A stretch of DNA of 30,023 bases from a virus: IMG/VR virus record IMGVR_UViG_3300031521_000276, positions 1 through 30,023 of that record. One strand, 5' to 3'. Below are positions 18,232 to 28,077 of the stretch, in pieces (positions within the stretch are counted from its first letter, which is position 1; the number at the start of each line of letters is the position of its first letter). Below the pieces are notes generated by a model, which was not told where the DNA came from, searched no databases, and saw only the letters and a list, made by a program, of their open reading frames with translations. The translations under genes were made by a program, and so were the position numbers.

Positions 18232-21200
18232 CTATTTGGCTATGGATTCCATTGTTTTTCTGTAGGATTCTCCGAGCAGTTTTCCCTGCGCTCCTATTTG
18301 CCTACGATCACGAATCAACGATTGAAGTTTTACCTTGCGCTCATCGTCCGTCAACCGCTTATCTTGCTGAACATCGCGAATTGCAGAAGCGTTTTGCTTG
18401 ATTTCCATTTCAAGTTTTATTTTTGACTGTTGGTAAGATTCTCTGATATTGATAGGCATAATCTTGATTCCAATACTGTTCAGAACCGCTTCTGTCAGGT
18501 TGTATGCCCTTCCCTGTTTGTCCATGTCACCCTTAATTGCATGACGAATCTTATCAATGTTCGCAGCGGCAGCAGGGCCAAGTGCTTTAGCGATATATTC
18601 TGCCTTTGCCTGCGCCTGGTCAATGCTGTTTGTTGATTTGGTTAATGGTCTGTCGGTGAATGGGTCAACGCCAGTTGTTAGCACGGTCATAATGGAGAAT
18701 ATCGGACTCATCGAAACATCATTTCCCACAGGACTCATGCGTGTCATATCAAGGTATCTGCTCACAGGTTGAGGTTGCCCATTGACCATTCTTTCACCCT
18801 TGCCAACAGGGACAACATTATGCGCCTTTACCCAATCGGGCCACAGTTCAGTTTCATCCTTGTTCAGCAGAGCATTGGAAGGTTTGAAATACTTTGTCAG
18901 AACAGCAGGGTCTTTGTATAATGCTTTCCCTACTGCCTGTGTTGCAAAGTAAGGGAATGAAGCGAACGGTACTGCCCCGCTTCTTCGCATCCAATCCACA
19001 ACCGGAGGAACTTTGGAGTAGTCAAACAAAGCATCGTTGGCAAATTTCCCTGCCTTAACTATGTCCATGCCCTTGTCTTTCGCCCACATATAAGCCGCTA
19101 ACTTGCCTAATTCCTCGCCGCCTTGATAAATGTTTCCTGCCTTTTCTGCTGCTTTACTCAACAGATTTGGCGTAGCAGGGTTGAAAGCAAGTTCATTTTT
19201 TGTGAACGTGTTCAGCAGTACAGTTGTTCCTGCTTTTGCTTCTTGAAACAGTTTGCCTTTCTGCGAGTATTCTTTGATTGCTTTCGCCATGTAGATAGGT
19301 ACACTTGTCGCTGGCATCCCTGCGATATTTAACAGGATCATGTTGGAAGCAAAGTTCGCTACATGAGTAGCAGGGTTGAAGATAGTTTTCATCATCTTCC
19401 ATACGCCAACACCCTTGCGCCAAAAGGTATCTGTGTCAGTCATGCCTGATACTGAATTGACCACTTCATTAAACACATCTTTTGGAACCCACTTGTTTTC
19501 CAACGGCCCATATTGCTTACCTTCAAGGATTCTCCACCCATTGACGTGTTCAGCAGAGGAATGGTTTTCCATAACCGATTTTAAGAAGTCATATTTATTG
19601 ATGAGGTTTGCGGATACTGCACCGCCTTTTGCAAACGGATGAGTAGCATCCATAACCCTGCCCAATATCTCTTGCTCTTTTTCAGACAAGTCTTGTCTTT
19701 GCTTTATATCACTCCATCGCATCGTGTTTCCTGTGCGCTTTTCAAACAGCTTAGTTGTTGTATCCAATGCCTGTTGCATCTTGTCTGCTGATTCCATTTC
19801 GCCCATTTCACGCAAGGTTTTGATATATGCTTCGGGGTCTGTATGTTTGACATATTCCCTGCGGATATACTGACCTGAAAACTTATCAAAAGTTTCTTGT
19901 GAGATAATGTTTCGCGACAGCAATTGTGAACTTCTGTCAGTGTTGAACTGACTTAGCGAGTCGATTGCCTTTGAAACTGTGTCTGCTTCTTCTTTGGGAA
20001 GGTCAATATATGCCTGTTTAATTACATCTTCGCGCTTGAATGGAGAAATAGGGGTTATCTCTTTTGTTCCTGAAACTGCATTGTATAGTTGGTCTACGGG
20101 AACATTTTTGTTGGCAGGAGTAGCTTCAATCCCCTTTGTAACCAACTCTTTACCGGCAGGAGATAATGGGTCAAGCACTTTCCCTGCTAATGCTGTTTCT
20201 TCTGCCGCTTTAGCTTGTGCCATGCGAAGTGCATCTTTTTCAGCATCAAGCGGAGAAACAGAAGACAATGCTCTTTCAATGGATACCCTGCCGATTCCCG
20301 GTAAGCTAACTTCATGTTGCAAAAACTTCTGCATGGTTTCAGAATCCTTGATTCCTTCTGCTGCTTTTGCGAGAGGAACCATGATTTTGTCTGCGCCAAG
20401 CATTTTCCCTGCATTACCAATCAATGATGCAACCTTTGCGGGAGTCAATAGCCAAAGAGGGTCAGCAACAATATCAAGTCCAAGTCCTGTAATGGCGTTC
20501 ATTGTGGGTGAATCAGGACGAATTTTGTTCAGTTCCGCTACGTTGGAGGTGTTATCGTTGAATCCGCGTTTGAGTGCGTCTGTAACGCTCTCTGTTGAGT
20601 TGGGGTTCATGGCATTATAAGTTGCTGCCGTCAATGCTCCACGGGGCTTATCGAGAACATGAGCAACAGCTTCAAGCGCAGAGAAAGGTGCTTCGACAAT
20701 TTTGCCGAGGCTAAAGTCTGTTTTGCGAACAGGGACAATATTTTCTGCATCTTTCATATTTGATGATCCTGGGAGTCCAAGATAGTCAGAGGAATAGGAA
20801 GTAGTTTCCGTAGGCATGGCAGAAACAGGTTTATCTCCAAACAGCGCATCAAGTGAATTGCTTTGCGGTGCTTCTGATTGCTGAACAGGAGTTGAATCTG
20901 CAAATAAAGCATCGAGAGAATTAGATTGTGGGGCAGGACTTGCTTCCGCAACAGATGGTTTAAATGCAGAAGCAATATTCTCCATCAATGTTGGTTGTGC
21001 AGTAGGGTTTGCCGCATGGAGATGGTATCCACTTCCCGCATCATGCCATAACACTTCGCCAAAGTTGCGCTTTGCGTGTGCTTCAACATCTGCTCTTTGT
21101 TCAGGGGATAATCCGTCAAGGTTCAGGTCGATTGCTTTCCCCTGCATATGCCAAGAGTTTTCTGCACCACCTGCATCTTTGTTCCTCTGTGCATCTCGAT

Positions 21201-21363
21201 AACCGGAAGTGATCGTAGGATTAACACCATGCACCTGTCGCACATAGTCAATCAAGCCCATGCCACTTGCTTTTGTTTTCGAATCGACATTCTCCCAATC
21301 TGCGCCATCAATATTCAAAGCATATTGCTTATCTTCAGGGAATAAATCATCCAATGATGCCAT
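18232..21363 (-). CDS. Giant internal virion protein with N-terminal M15 peptidase domain
   Basis: 1043 residues. TITSGYRDAQRNK, SWHMQGKAIDL and GYHLHAA place zinc ligands H72, D79 and H114 or H116, an M15-type peptidoglycan peptidase. A disordered linker (120-190) repeats SNSLDALF twice, echoing SLDDLF at residue 3. The rest is long and helical with hydrophobic patches, like ejection proteins of short-tailed phages (T7 gp16 has a lytic N-terminus). It likely enters the cell with DNA and opens the wall. Confidence 0.75.
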   Translation of the reverse strand: MASLDDLFPEDKQYALNIDGADWENVDSKTKASGMGLIDYVRQVHGVNPTITSGYRDAQRNKDAGGAENSWHMQGKAIDLNLDGLSPEQRADVEAHAKRNFGEVLWHDAGSGYHLHAANPTAQPTLMENIASAFKPSVAEASPAPQSNSLDALFADSTPVQQSEAPQSNSLDALFGDKPVSAMPTETTSYSSDYLGLPGSSNMKDAENIVPVRKTDFSLGKIVEAPFSALEAVAHVLDKPRGALTAATYNAMNPNSTESVTDALKRGFNDNTSNVAELNKIRPDSPTMNAITGLGLDIVADPLWLLTPAKVASLIGNAGKMLGADKIMVPLAKAAEGIKDSETMQKFLQHEVSLPGIGRVSIERALSSVSPLDAEKDALRMAQAKAAEETALAGKVLDPLSPAGKELVTKGIEATPANKNVPVDQLYNAVSGTKEITPISPFKREDVIKQAYIDLPKEEADTVSKAIDSLSQFNTDRSSQLLSRNIISQETFDKFSGQYIRREYVKHTDPEAYIKTLREMGEMESADKMQQALDTTTKLFEKRTGNTMRWSDIKQRQDLSEKEQEILGRVMDATHPFAKGGAVSANLINKYDFLKSVMENHSSAEHVNGWRILEGKQYGPLENKWVPKDVFNEVVNSVSGMTDTDTFWRKGVGVWKMMKTIFNPATHVANFASNMILLNIAGMPATSVPIYMAKAIKEYSQKGKLFQEAKAGTTVLLNTFTKNELAFNPATPNLLSKAAEKAGNIYQGGEELGKLAAYMWAKDKGMDIVKAGKFANDALFDYSKVPPVVDWMRRSGAVPFASFPYFATQAVGKALYKDPAVLTKYFKPSNALLNKDETELWPDWVKAHNVVPVGKGERMVNGQPQPVSRYLDMTRMSPVGNDVSMSPIFSIMTVLTTGVDPFTDRPLTKSTNSIDQAQAKAEYIAKALGPAAAANIDKIRHAIKGDMDKQGRAYNLTEAVLNSIGIKIMPINIRESYQQSKIKLEMEIKQNASAIRDVQQDKRLTDDERKVKLQSLIRDRRQIGAQGKLLGESYRKTMESIAK

Positions 21364-21365
21364 GT

Positions 21366-22466
21366 TTATTCTCCTGTCTTGTTTAGTTCAGCGATAACTT
21401 CCTCTTTGGAATATCCAGCATTTTTCAAGTTCTTTGCTACTTCCATTTGTGCAGGGGAAAGGTTGTTTGTGTCTACGTTTCCTGCGGGTTTGTCTTGCAC
21501 TCCGTTTATCTTGTTGTAAATGGGTTGCGTCCATTTCAGAATTTCAGGTTTAGGCGGTTTAATAGTTTTACCCTTCACCATATCGCCGGTTATTGGGTCT
21601 TGTTTTTCAGTCAATGTTTCGCCGCCCAAAGCATCCCTATGCAAGTCGATAAACTTGGATACGGTGATTTTTCCCAAAGGAGTGTCAACCATCTTTTCAC
21701 TAGGGGAATTTTGTTTATCTTTCTCTATTTGATACTTTTGATATTCTGTAAGTTGTCCTGTTTGCTTATTCCCCTGCGCCAATCTTGCTTTTTCGTAATC
21801 GCTCATTTCTTTTCTTGGTGCTTGTGCAACAATCTTTCCGGTAATGGGATTGACCAACACTCCACCATCAGATAATGCAACAGGTTTTGGTCCTTCAAAC
21901 ATTTGCAATATTTCCTGCGGTTTCATGCCGATTTTGTATTTTGAATTGAGCGAAAATGCTATTGCCGCTTTTTGCGTGGGAGATTTTTCAGTATCCGCAG
22001 ATAAACTCATTAGGTCTTGCTGAAAGGAATCCGAGTTGTGCTGCGCCAATGCCATGTCCCTGTCGGTCATCGCTTGATGGATGAATTGCGCTGCTACTCT
22101 GGAATCCCTCATTTGCGGAAGTGCAGTTTTAATCTTTTGACTGTATGCGTTCAAGATATCCGCTTTGCCTTTTTTGTATAAATCCTCTTGCGGAAGCATC
22201 TGCGTTTCAGTTTGAACTGTGGGGGACTGAACAGCTTCGGAGGGTTGCGTAGTAATGCCACTCTGACCCGGAATAGGAGAAGTGGCAACAGGAACCTGTG
22301 TGGGTTGCATGGAAGTGGTATCAATGGAAGGATTGTCCACCCCTGCCATTGCCTTGTACGAATCTATCAACCGCTGTTCTCTCTGCTTTTCCAACCACAT
22401 AGGCATAAACTCCCTGGCAAAATCGTTGAATCCATTGGATTGATGAACTACAGTCACGCCGCTCAT
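21366..22466 (-). CDS. Putative internal virion protein, 366 aa
   Basis: The start is ATG 22466, coupled to the upstream stop as TAATG, though the frame is open to 22505. It is soluble, with a disordered Pro/Thr/Gln-rich stretch (about 55-105), then helices (YSQKIKTALPQMRDSRVAA). GGVLVNPITGKIVAQ and TGDMVKGKTI are short beta hairpins common in podovirus ejection proteins. Its position between two virion proteins supports an internal core role. Confidence 0.6.
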   Translation of the reverse strand: MSGVTVVHQSNGFNDFAREFMPMWLEKQREQRLIDSYKAMAGVDNPSIDTTSMQPTQVPVATSPIPGQSGITTQPSEAVQSPTVQTETQMLPQEDLYKKGKADILNAYSQKIKTALPQMRDSRVAAQFIHQAMTDRDMALAQHNSDSFQQDLMSLSADTEKSPTQKAAIAFSLNSKYKIGMKPQEILQMFEGPKPVALSDGGVLVNPITGKIVAQAPRKEMSDYEKARLAQGNKQTGQLTEYQKYQIEKDKQNSPSEKMVDTPLGKITVSKFIDLHRDALGGETLTEKQDPITGDMVKGKTIKPPKPEILKWTQPIYNKINGVQDKPAGNVDTNNLSPAQMEVAKNLKNAGYSKEEVIAELNKTGE

Positions 22467-23446
22467 TATAAAAACGCTCCTGCTATACTCCCGATTGCTC
22501 CCCACGGTGATTCAGGTTGACTCACTACCGCCTGATTGATTGCAGGAGCAGAAAGAGCAGTCTGCTGATTCAATAACTGTCCATACATGTTTTGTTGTGG
22601 TTGATAACCTCCAGTGAAAAGCGACATATAGGACAGAGGCGCAGCGGTGCTTGCCTGTTGAGCCGCGGCGCCATAATTGATAGGAGCAGCAGCGGCAGAG
22701 ATTCTTTGATTCGCCAAAGTGGAAGCATTGGACAGGTTTGTTCCGTATTGACCATACTGTTGCTGTCCAAGTTGCGATACGTTGGAAATGTTGGTATTGT
22801 TCTGCCCAAGCATCGCCTGATTGAGTCCTGCTGCCGTATTCAGATTTGCATTGAAGTTCAGGTTTGCAGCATTTCCTAAAGCCTGACTTGCCTGATTCAT
22901 GTATCTGTCATTCTGCGAAGAATTGAATACCCCACTTTTAGCCAAAGAATTAAGTCCTGTGGTGTATGGGTTCATTGCCGCAGTCGTTGCCGCTTGCATC
23001 GCCTGAATATATCCATCCGACAGCTTACCGTTCGCCAAGTCGTTTAGGTTGCTCTGCGCCTGCGTTGCATATCCTGCGGATTGATTCAGTTCGTTATTGG
23101 CAATATTGGCAGCATTGTTTGTGATCCCTTGCCCCGGCGCATTGCCGTTTTGCAAATAATAGTTTGCAACATCAGAGGCCTGGTTGACGCTATTAACCCC
23201 TGCGTTCACTCCGTTCAATCCGCTGTTGTACATCCCCACATAGTCAGGAGTAACCTGTTGCTGATTCAAGGCATTGTTTGTCAGGTCAATTGCTTTGTTA
23301 AGCGTGGGTTGTAATGCCTCAACCTGACCGATATTTAACTGTGCCAACCTTGTCTGCTCTGCTGTGGGTTCTTGCACCACCGCCGGTGATTGAACATATG
23401 TCGTAGTCGAGCCTTTGCCAAACCTCTGTAAGTCAAACCGAAACAT
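22466..23446 (-). CDS. Asn/Gln-rich internal virion protein
   Basis: 326 residues beginning MFRFDLQRFGKGSTTTYVQ, the FDLQxFG opening common to virion proteins of anaerobe phages. The body is Asn, Gln, Ala rich and helical (NQASDVANYYLQNGNA and so on). The C-terminus SPWGAIGSIAGAFL is a short hydrophobic tail typical of podovirus ejection proteins. AAGGAGG precedes ATG, and the start is TAATG-coupled. It likely stacks with the two following proteins around the portal. Confidence 0.65.
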   Translation of the reverse strand: MFRFDLQRFGKGSTTTYVQSPAVVQEPTAEQTRLAQLNIGQVEALQPTLNKAIDLTNNALNQQQVTPDYVGMYNSGLNGVNAGVNSVNQASDVANYYLQNGNAPGQGITNNAANIANNELNQSAGYATQAQSNLNDLANGKLSDGYIQAMQAATTAAMNPYTTGLNSLAKSGVFNSSQNDRYMNQASQALGNAANLNFNANLNTAAGLNQAMLGQNNTNISNVSQLGQQQYGQYGTNLSNASTLANQRISAAAAPINYGAAAQQASTAAPLSYMSLFTGGYQPQQNMYGQLLNQQTALSAPAINQAVVSQPESPWGAIGSIAGAFL

Positions 23447-23838
23447 TAGCTTGCCTCCTTTGCGTGGAACTCTTGCGGGGGTTTACCGATATATCTGATA
23501 ACCCCATATAGCTTTCTGCCGTCTGGCATGGTTTCGTCAGTTCGCGGAAATCTTGTTGTGCCTGTCAGTTTGCAATATGCTTCAGGATTCCTTGGAGTCT
23601 GCGTGTGCAACCATTCTGCCCCGCTGCACCATCCATAATAGGTCAATAGTTTTATCCACCAAAACACATCGTGCGTTGCAGTATGTGCTACACCAACCGC
23701 CTTTATCCCGTCCATCTCTGCAATTCGCCATTGGCAGAATCCGTGTTCGGGATAGTATTCTAATTTGTATCCCTCTATTTCAGGTACAATAAATCCTGTT
23801 TTCTTTTTGTACCATGCCGCCCATTCTGCGAAGGTCAT
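23446..23838 (-). CDS. Hypothetical protein, 130 aa
   Basis: The start at ATG 23838 overlaps the upstream stop as ATGA; the frame is open to 23928 but that part overlaps the previous gene. It is aromatic-rich and compact: EWAAWYKKKTGF, then EYYPEHGFCQWRIAEMDG, and HDVFWWIKLLTYYGWCSGAEW. Small Trp-rich proteins of this kind occur near tail genes in phages, perhaps fibre accessory or acetyltransferase-like. I do not recognise the family firmly. Confidence 0.6.
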   Translation of the reverse strand: MTFAEWAAWYKKKTGFIVPEIEGYKLEYYPEHGFCQWRIAEMDGIKAVGVAHTATHDVFWWIKLLTYYGWCSGAEWLHTQTPRNPEAYCKLTGTTRFPRTDETMPDGRKLYGVIRYIGKPPQEFHAKEAS

Positions 23839-24278
23839 AGTGGATAAGGAGCAAGTTCGGAAATTAATTGTTCGGGCGCAGGGATTGTTCTGTGTCCTGC
23901 TTGAACATCCAATTTTGCCTGCCAGCAATAATCATTAATCCCGTCCATCCAAGCGCCAAACACTAACGCTTTGCTGTGCCAACTTGACCCGGGGATCCCC
24001 GCGCGTAATGCAAACGAATGCCGATCCTTGAACCCCATTCCCTGCGCTTTGCCATCCATAAATGCATCAACCGCGCCTATGAGGGCATCAACTATTTCAT
24101 TCGCCGATTTAGGTTGTGCGGCCACCATCGCCGCGTATGCTGCGGGAGTAACTTCCTGCTCCTCGATGTCGGCCAGAAAATATCCCGCGCTGACGGCGTT
24201 GCCGATCAACGTTCCTGCCGTCGCGTCAGACTGCATCTCGATGATTTTACCTGTCGCTTTTACTACACAAATTCGCAT
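23835..24278 (-). CDS. Tail-fibre accessory (assembly) protein, paralogue A
   Basis: 147 residues. The C-terminal domain (IGAVDAFMDGKAQGMGFKDR, then FGAWMDGINDYCWQAKLDVQ, AGHRTIPAPEQLISELAPYP) resembles that of 28288-28791 and is known from fibre assembly proteins. The N-terminal VVKATGKIIEMQSD is a beta hairpin. It follows a fibre gene immediately, as its paralogue does. Base composition is visibly richer in GC than its neighbours, suggesting exchange. Confidence 0.68.
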   Translation of the reverse strand: MRICVVKATGKIIEMQSDATAGTLIGNAVSAGYFLADIEEQEVTPAAYAAMVAAQPKSANEIVDALIGAVDAFMDGKAQGMGFKDRHSFALRAGIPGSSWHSKALVFGAWMDGINDYCWQAKLDVQAGHRTIPAPEQLISELAPYPL

Positions 24279-24282
24279 TTCA

Positions 24283-25533
24283 TCACCTCAGCGCCAAATA
24301 GTATATTGTGACTGTCCCAGCTGGTGACCCGTTTTTTGCCCAGGTCAGCGTGAAACCGTCTGTGCCCAGCGTTGTAATATGTGCGTCTTGGCGATTTGCC
24401 TGCCCCGCATCTGTAAAATAAATTGATGCGCTGTTTAGCACGTAGGGAGTTGATGCAACCTCGCCTTCCATGATGTGGCTTGTGCCGTCGTCCATTCCCA
24501 ATCCGTGGTTTACGCTTGCCGCCCCAGCCATAAACAGGACAATGCTGGGCTTGAATCCTACCCCAGTAATCGCTTGCGTTCCTGATGCGGTTGTCAAGTC
24601 GCGGGTGAAGCTGCCAATTTTGTAAGGCACAATCCCTACCAACGCTGTCCCTGCTTCATTTAACATCAAGTGTGCGCTTGGAACCGCCGCAACCTTAGAC
24701 CATACTCCTGCCCCCGTAGCAAAAGGAACATCCCCTGCCGCTGTCAGCAATGAACTTAAAACATTCGCACTTGCAGGGCCATATAGCGAACCTACAAAAT
24801 TCCCCTTAACTTGGTTAAACGCATACCCTGTTGCGCTTGTCATGGCACTCGCTCCGCTGACAAACACGCCCAGGAATACTCTTTGCTTTGCTTGCCATGA
24901 TCCGTTATAAACATATGTCTTGCCTGCTGAAGGTTTGTACCAATGCGTATCTGTAACCGTTGATGGAGTAATATCAGACACGACAGGAGTCACCGCTGTG
25001 TATCCAAGTGTGATTGCTCCCGTTGATGCGTTTCTATCAGCATAAGCATATACGGTGCTATTCTGTGGCAGGGATGCCATCGTTGCATCTGCGGTCAATG
25101 CGGCGATATGGTCTACAGGCCCATAAGCATTGTCAAACCCATCTGCAAACGACAAGATGATAGGAACAGCAGTTGATTTGACAAGCACTTCCAACGCAAG
25201 TCCTGATGCCGTGAATATGTCAGGAAGTCCTGTAGTGGAATTGACCGCGCCTGACAGAACGCTATTCCGTGCGTTAGTCTGCGGGATAACCCCTTCAATC
25301 GGAACCCATGTCGTACCGTTGTAATATTCCCATTTGTAAGTGGAACCGCTGAACGAGCGCACATCTCCGACATTGGGACTTACCGCGCCGCGCATCTTTC
25401 GCAAAGCATTAAGTTTAGAGAATATATCGCTGAATGTTGATTTGGATTTTACGCCAACCGCCTCCGCAGTCGTATCGCCTGTTCCGGTTGTCGGGCCGTA
25501 TGTTATCTCATTAGAATTAATCCAATCTGCCAT
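24283..25533 (-). CDS. Tail fibre protein, 416 aa
   Basis: The N-terminus DWINSNEITYGPTTGTGDTT, then SDIFSKLNALRKM, is an attachment-like segment. The rest is beta-rich with many Thr/Ser/Gly repeats (AYADRNASTGAITLGYTAV, THWYKPSAGKTYVYNG). The C-terminus ends FTLTWAKNGSPAGTVTIYYL, a jelly-roll-like pattern of receptor-binding tips. GGGAGGG lies before ATG. It is followed by the accessory protein. Confidence 0.75.
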   Translation of the reverse strand: MADWINSNEITYGPTTGTGDTTAEAVGVKSKSTFSDIFSKLNALRKMRGAVSPNVGDVRSFSGSTYKWEYYNGTTWVPIEGVIPQTNARNSVLSGAVNSTTGLPDIFTASGLALEVLVKSTAVPIILSFADGFDNAYGPVDHIAALTADATMASLPQNSTVYAYADRNASTGAITLGYTAVTPVVSDITPSTVTDTHWYKPSAGKTYVYNGSWQAKQRVFLGVFVSGASAMTSATGYAFNQVKGNFVGSLYGPASANVLSSLLTAAGDVPFATGAGVWSKVAAVPSAHLMLNEAGTALVGIVPYKIGSFTRDLTTASGTQAITGVGFKPSIVLFMAGAASVNHGLGMDDGTSHIMEGEVASTPYVLNSASIYFTDAGQANRQDAHITTLGTDGFTLTWAKNGSPAGTVTIYYLALR

Positions 25534-25535
25534 GC

Positions 25536-27023
25536 TTAACCCTCCCCTGCCACTACTGAAACTTGCATGAACCCTGCCGAACCTGTACCTTCCACTCTGG
25601 CTGAAAAACTGTTTACTCGCTTTGTTTTGCGCTTGTCCACGGTGAAGGAACTGATTCCTCCGATAATGTCCGAATCATCAATCAGGAAGTCGGTATCATC
25701 TATCAGGAAGGTTTGTGAACCGCCATAAGAAACAGGAGTGGATGTTCCCCCAACATAAACGGTTGCATTTCCCGAAATGTATCCGCTGCCGATTGCCCTG
25801 ATTCTGTCAAGCACGAAAGGGTTCATGCCAACAACAGTTTTACCCTCAAATGAATACTTCGCAGGAGCAATCGTATTTACCAGTTTATAAATCTTGTCGT
25901 TGCCAAAGATGTAAACGTTACTGCCTGACTCCACCACATCCACTACATTGAAACCAAAATCGTAAGTAGTAAATGCCCCATATGTCTGCGTTACAGGAGA
26001 GTATTGTAATGGGTGAAAAAGCCATATCCTATTGTCATTCTGCGCTTTGATCCAAATCTGCTTGCGTGAATTTACTCTCCACAAAGAAGCGTATTGGTCT
26101 GTATTTCTTGACAATGTTGCATTGATTTTTGATCCTGCTTCATTTTGCTTTGTATCGCCGTAATCAGAAACATTCTGTATCCCTTTCAAACCATCTTTGC
26201 CCAGCACCCAGCACTCATTTGCATAGTCCACAACTGACCATAGATTCTTGCAGTCGATGTTGTTTGCCGCAACGGGTATCGTCCACTGAAAAGGCTCTCC
26301 TATCAACCTGTATGCTTTGGTGATGTTAGGGTCAAGTGTCCCCCGCTTGAATATCAATTCATCAGGGCCGAGGAATCCCACGCCAACAATGTCACATCCA
26401 TCGCCCAACCCAATCTCAATGTATGCAGGGTCTAAATCTCCTGCGCTTGTCCAATCCTTTTTAGGTTCAGTTGCTATATCCCATGAATCCACATTGTATA
26501 AAGCGGAGTAGTTTACATAGTCATCACCGGCAGCAACCGTCCTCACTCTGCCGAACCGATTCCATACCTTATCGCAAGCAGTCGCACTTCCTGAAATCGT
26601 AGACAGCGTGAACGCATCGGTCAGCTTTTGCAGTTTCCCTCCTGATGCAATCTGACAAGTATCTTTGAATATATCAAACGAAGGTGCTTTTGTTCCGAGC
26701 AGGGAACCAACAGAGGTTGCAGAATCATTCATGGATGCTAAAGGAACAGAGTATAATGTTTGTCCACAGTTATAGAGCATTTTCCCATTAAACACTTTTC
26801 CCCTGGTGTTGTAGTCCATTGCACCTGTCGGAGTGTGAACTTCAGTCAATCCCCAGGCTGTTCTAAATAATCCGCTTTGTGCATCAAATTCCATGTTCGT
26901 TGCATCAACCAGCGCATCGTCAGGAATAGCATCAGCAGAAGTCCTTAAATCAATGCCGCTATTGTACCCTTTGGATGAGAATATCTGTGAGTTGAACAGG
27001 CCAGAACTGTATGCGCTTGCCAT
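25536..27023 (-). CDS. Large tail protein, putative tail hub or nozzle, 495 aa
   Basis: The N-terminus GIDLRTSADAIPDDALVDAT, then NMEFDAQSGLFRTAWGLTE, is typical of podovirus tail proteins that describe a beta-propeller (DNA stabilisation or nozzle class). Repeated blades include GKMLYNCGQTLYSVPL, KLQKLTDAF and YVNYSALYNVDSW. It follows two adaptor genes, the usual place for the tail tube/nozzle protein. TAATG start coupling. Confidence 0.68.
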   Translation of the reverse strand: MASAYSSGLFNSQIFSSKGYNSGIDLRTSADAIPDDALVDATNMEFDAQSGLFRTAWGLTEVHTPTGAMDYNTRGKVFNGKMLYNCGQTLYSVPLASMNDSATSVGSLLGTKAPSFDIFKDTCQIASGGKLQKLTDAFTLSTISGSATACDKVWNRFGRVRTVAAGDDYVNYSALYNVDSWDIATEPKKDWTSAGDLDPAYIEIGLGDGCDIVGVGFLGPDELIFKRGTLDPNITKAYRLIGEPFQWTIPVAANNIDCKNLWSVVDYANECWVLGKDGLKGIQNVSDYGDTKQNEAGSKINATLSRNTDQYASLWRVNSRKQIWIKAQNDNRIWLFHPLQYSPVTQTYGAFTTYDFGFNVVDVVESGSNVYIFGNDKIYKLVNTIAPAKYSFEGKTVVGMNPFVLDRIRAIGSGYISGNATVYVGGTSTPVSYGGSQTFLIDDTDFLIDDSDIIGGISSFTVDKRKTKRVNSFSARVEGTGSAGFMQVSVVAGEG

Positions 27024-27490
27024 TACGCTTTTGCACCATTAACAACACTCACTTGCTCGTTCAAGAGAGTGGTAGAGTCAGCGATCTGTTTTCCAATGCG
27101 CTCTTTGGCAAATCGTGCTGCCATCTGCGCGAGTAATTCGCAGTATGAATCCTTGAAAGGAATCTGATTCGACACATCAAGCACATGAGGTTTTGTGCCA
27201 TAATACCTGACAGTAACAGGCGTTCCTGCTCCAGTAATTCTAAACACTCCTGCGCTGATGTATACATTGGGGTAACTTCCCACCAACTTTTCAAAGTTAC
27301 TGAATACGCTTGAACCATTGCTGACATAGGTTTCAGTTATCATTTCAGCATCTTTGGCGCCTATCAGTTGGCGTGAAAGTTGGTCAATGGACTGATTGAT
27401 ATATTTAATCCATTCTGCGTCCTGCACTTCGTCTTTTGAAACATCATTGATTCTTTGACCGCAATCAGCGATAATCTCTGATACCAGCAT
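27023..27490 (-). CDS. Head-tail adaptor-like protein, short
   Basis: 155 residues from ATG 27490, with GGAGG about 8 bases before it. SEIIADCGQRINDVSKDEV, then WIKYINQSIDQLSRQLIGAKD, matches the helical part of SU10-type adaptors, and the C-terminal half (VTVRYYGTKPHVLDV, AARFAKERIGKQIAD) is adaptor-like too. It overlaps the upstream adaptor gene by 26 bases. Probably a second ring protein between portal and tail. Confidence 0.6.
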   Translation of the reverse strand: MLVSEIIADCGQRINDVSKDEVQDAEWIKYINQSIDQLSRQLIGAKDAEMITETYVSNGSSVFSNFEKLVGSYPNVYISAGVFRITGAGTPVTVRYYGTKPHVLDVSNQIPFKDSYCELLAQMAARFAKERIGKQIADSTTLLNEQVSVVNGAKA

Positions 27491-28064
27491 AGTCACTACC
27501 TCCATACCCTACCAACACATCAGCAGGAGAATCTTCCACCATTTGCACAAGCAGAGTAATCGGGAGCGCAGGAAGCGGTTGCCCTAATATCTTTGCAGAT
27601 GCGTATGCTATCAAGCCATCCTCCACCTCTTCAACCCAACCTGTAGTGCTTGCATCCGTCCATGCGGTTGTAGTACGCACAGCAAGGATGCTCACGCTTG
27701 CCACAGCATTAGGAATGGGGTACAAGGACAACTTGCTTGGAGAACTCATGTAGTACGCTACAGGCGTTCCTGTCTGTGCCAAGTCTGCAATATCTTCCTG
27801 CTTGATTGCAGGAATCTTTCTTCCCGCATATCTGACAACAGCAATACGCATGGGTTGATATGTCAGCGTATATTCTGCTGTGCCAATGACAGTGTTCACC
27901 GTTTCTGTTTCATACAATAAAGATGGTTTGATTTGCAGGAGTTGCTTGCGAAACTCTCTGTTTGCTTCATTCAAGGCATAGAGGACTTCGGCAGGGTTAT
28001 GTTCAGTTCTGCCTGAATCGCCTATGGTATAAAATACTTTGTCAATCATTGAGGATACGCTCAT
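27465..28064 (-). CDS. SU10-type adaptor protein
   Basis: 199 residues. SSMIDKVFYTIGDSGRTEHN, then YALNEANREFRKQLLQIKPS, and LYPIPNAVASVSILAVRTT match the phage adaptor family of SU10-like podoviruses, which join portal to tail. EDGLIAYASAKILGQ near the C-terminus is the typical helical closure. GGAGG lies 6 bases before ATG. This supports a short-tailed particle. Confidence 0.72.
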   Translation of the reverse strand: MSVSSMIDKVFYTIGDSGRTEHNPAEVLYALNEANREFRKQLLQIKPSLLYETETVNTVIGTAEYTLTYQPMRIAVVRYAGRKIPAIKQEDIADLAQTGTPVAYYMSSPSKLSLYPIPNAVASVSILAVRTTTAWTDASTTGWVEEVEDGLIAYASAKILGQPLPALPITLLVQMVEDSPADVLVGYGGSDYAGIRDYR

Positions 28065-28077
28065 GTGTTACCTCCGC

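Noticed and set aside
19979-20620. Plus-strand frame of 213 codons
   Set aside because: Antisense to the giant virion protein, no ribosome site, surrounded by minus-strand genes; a codon-bias shadow.
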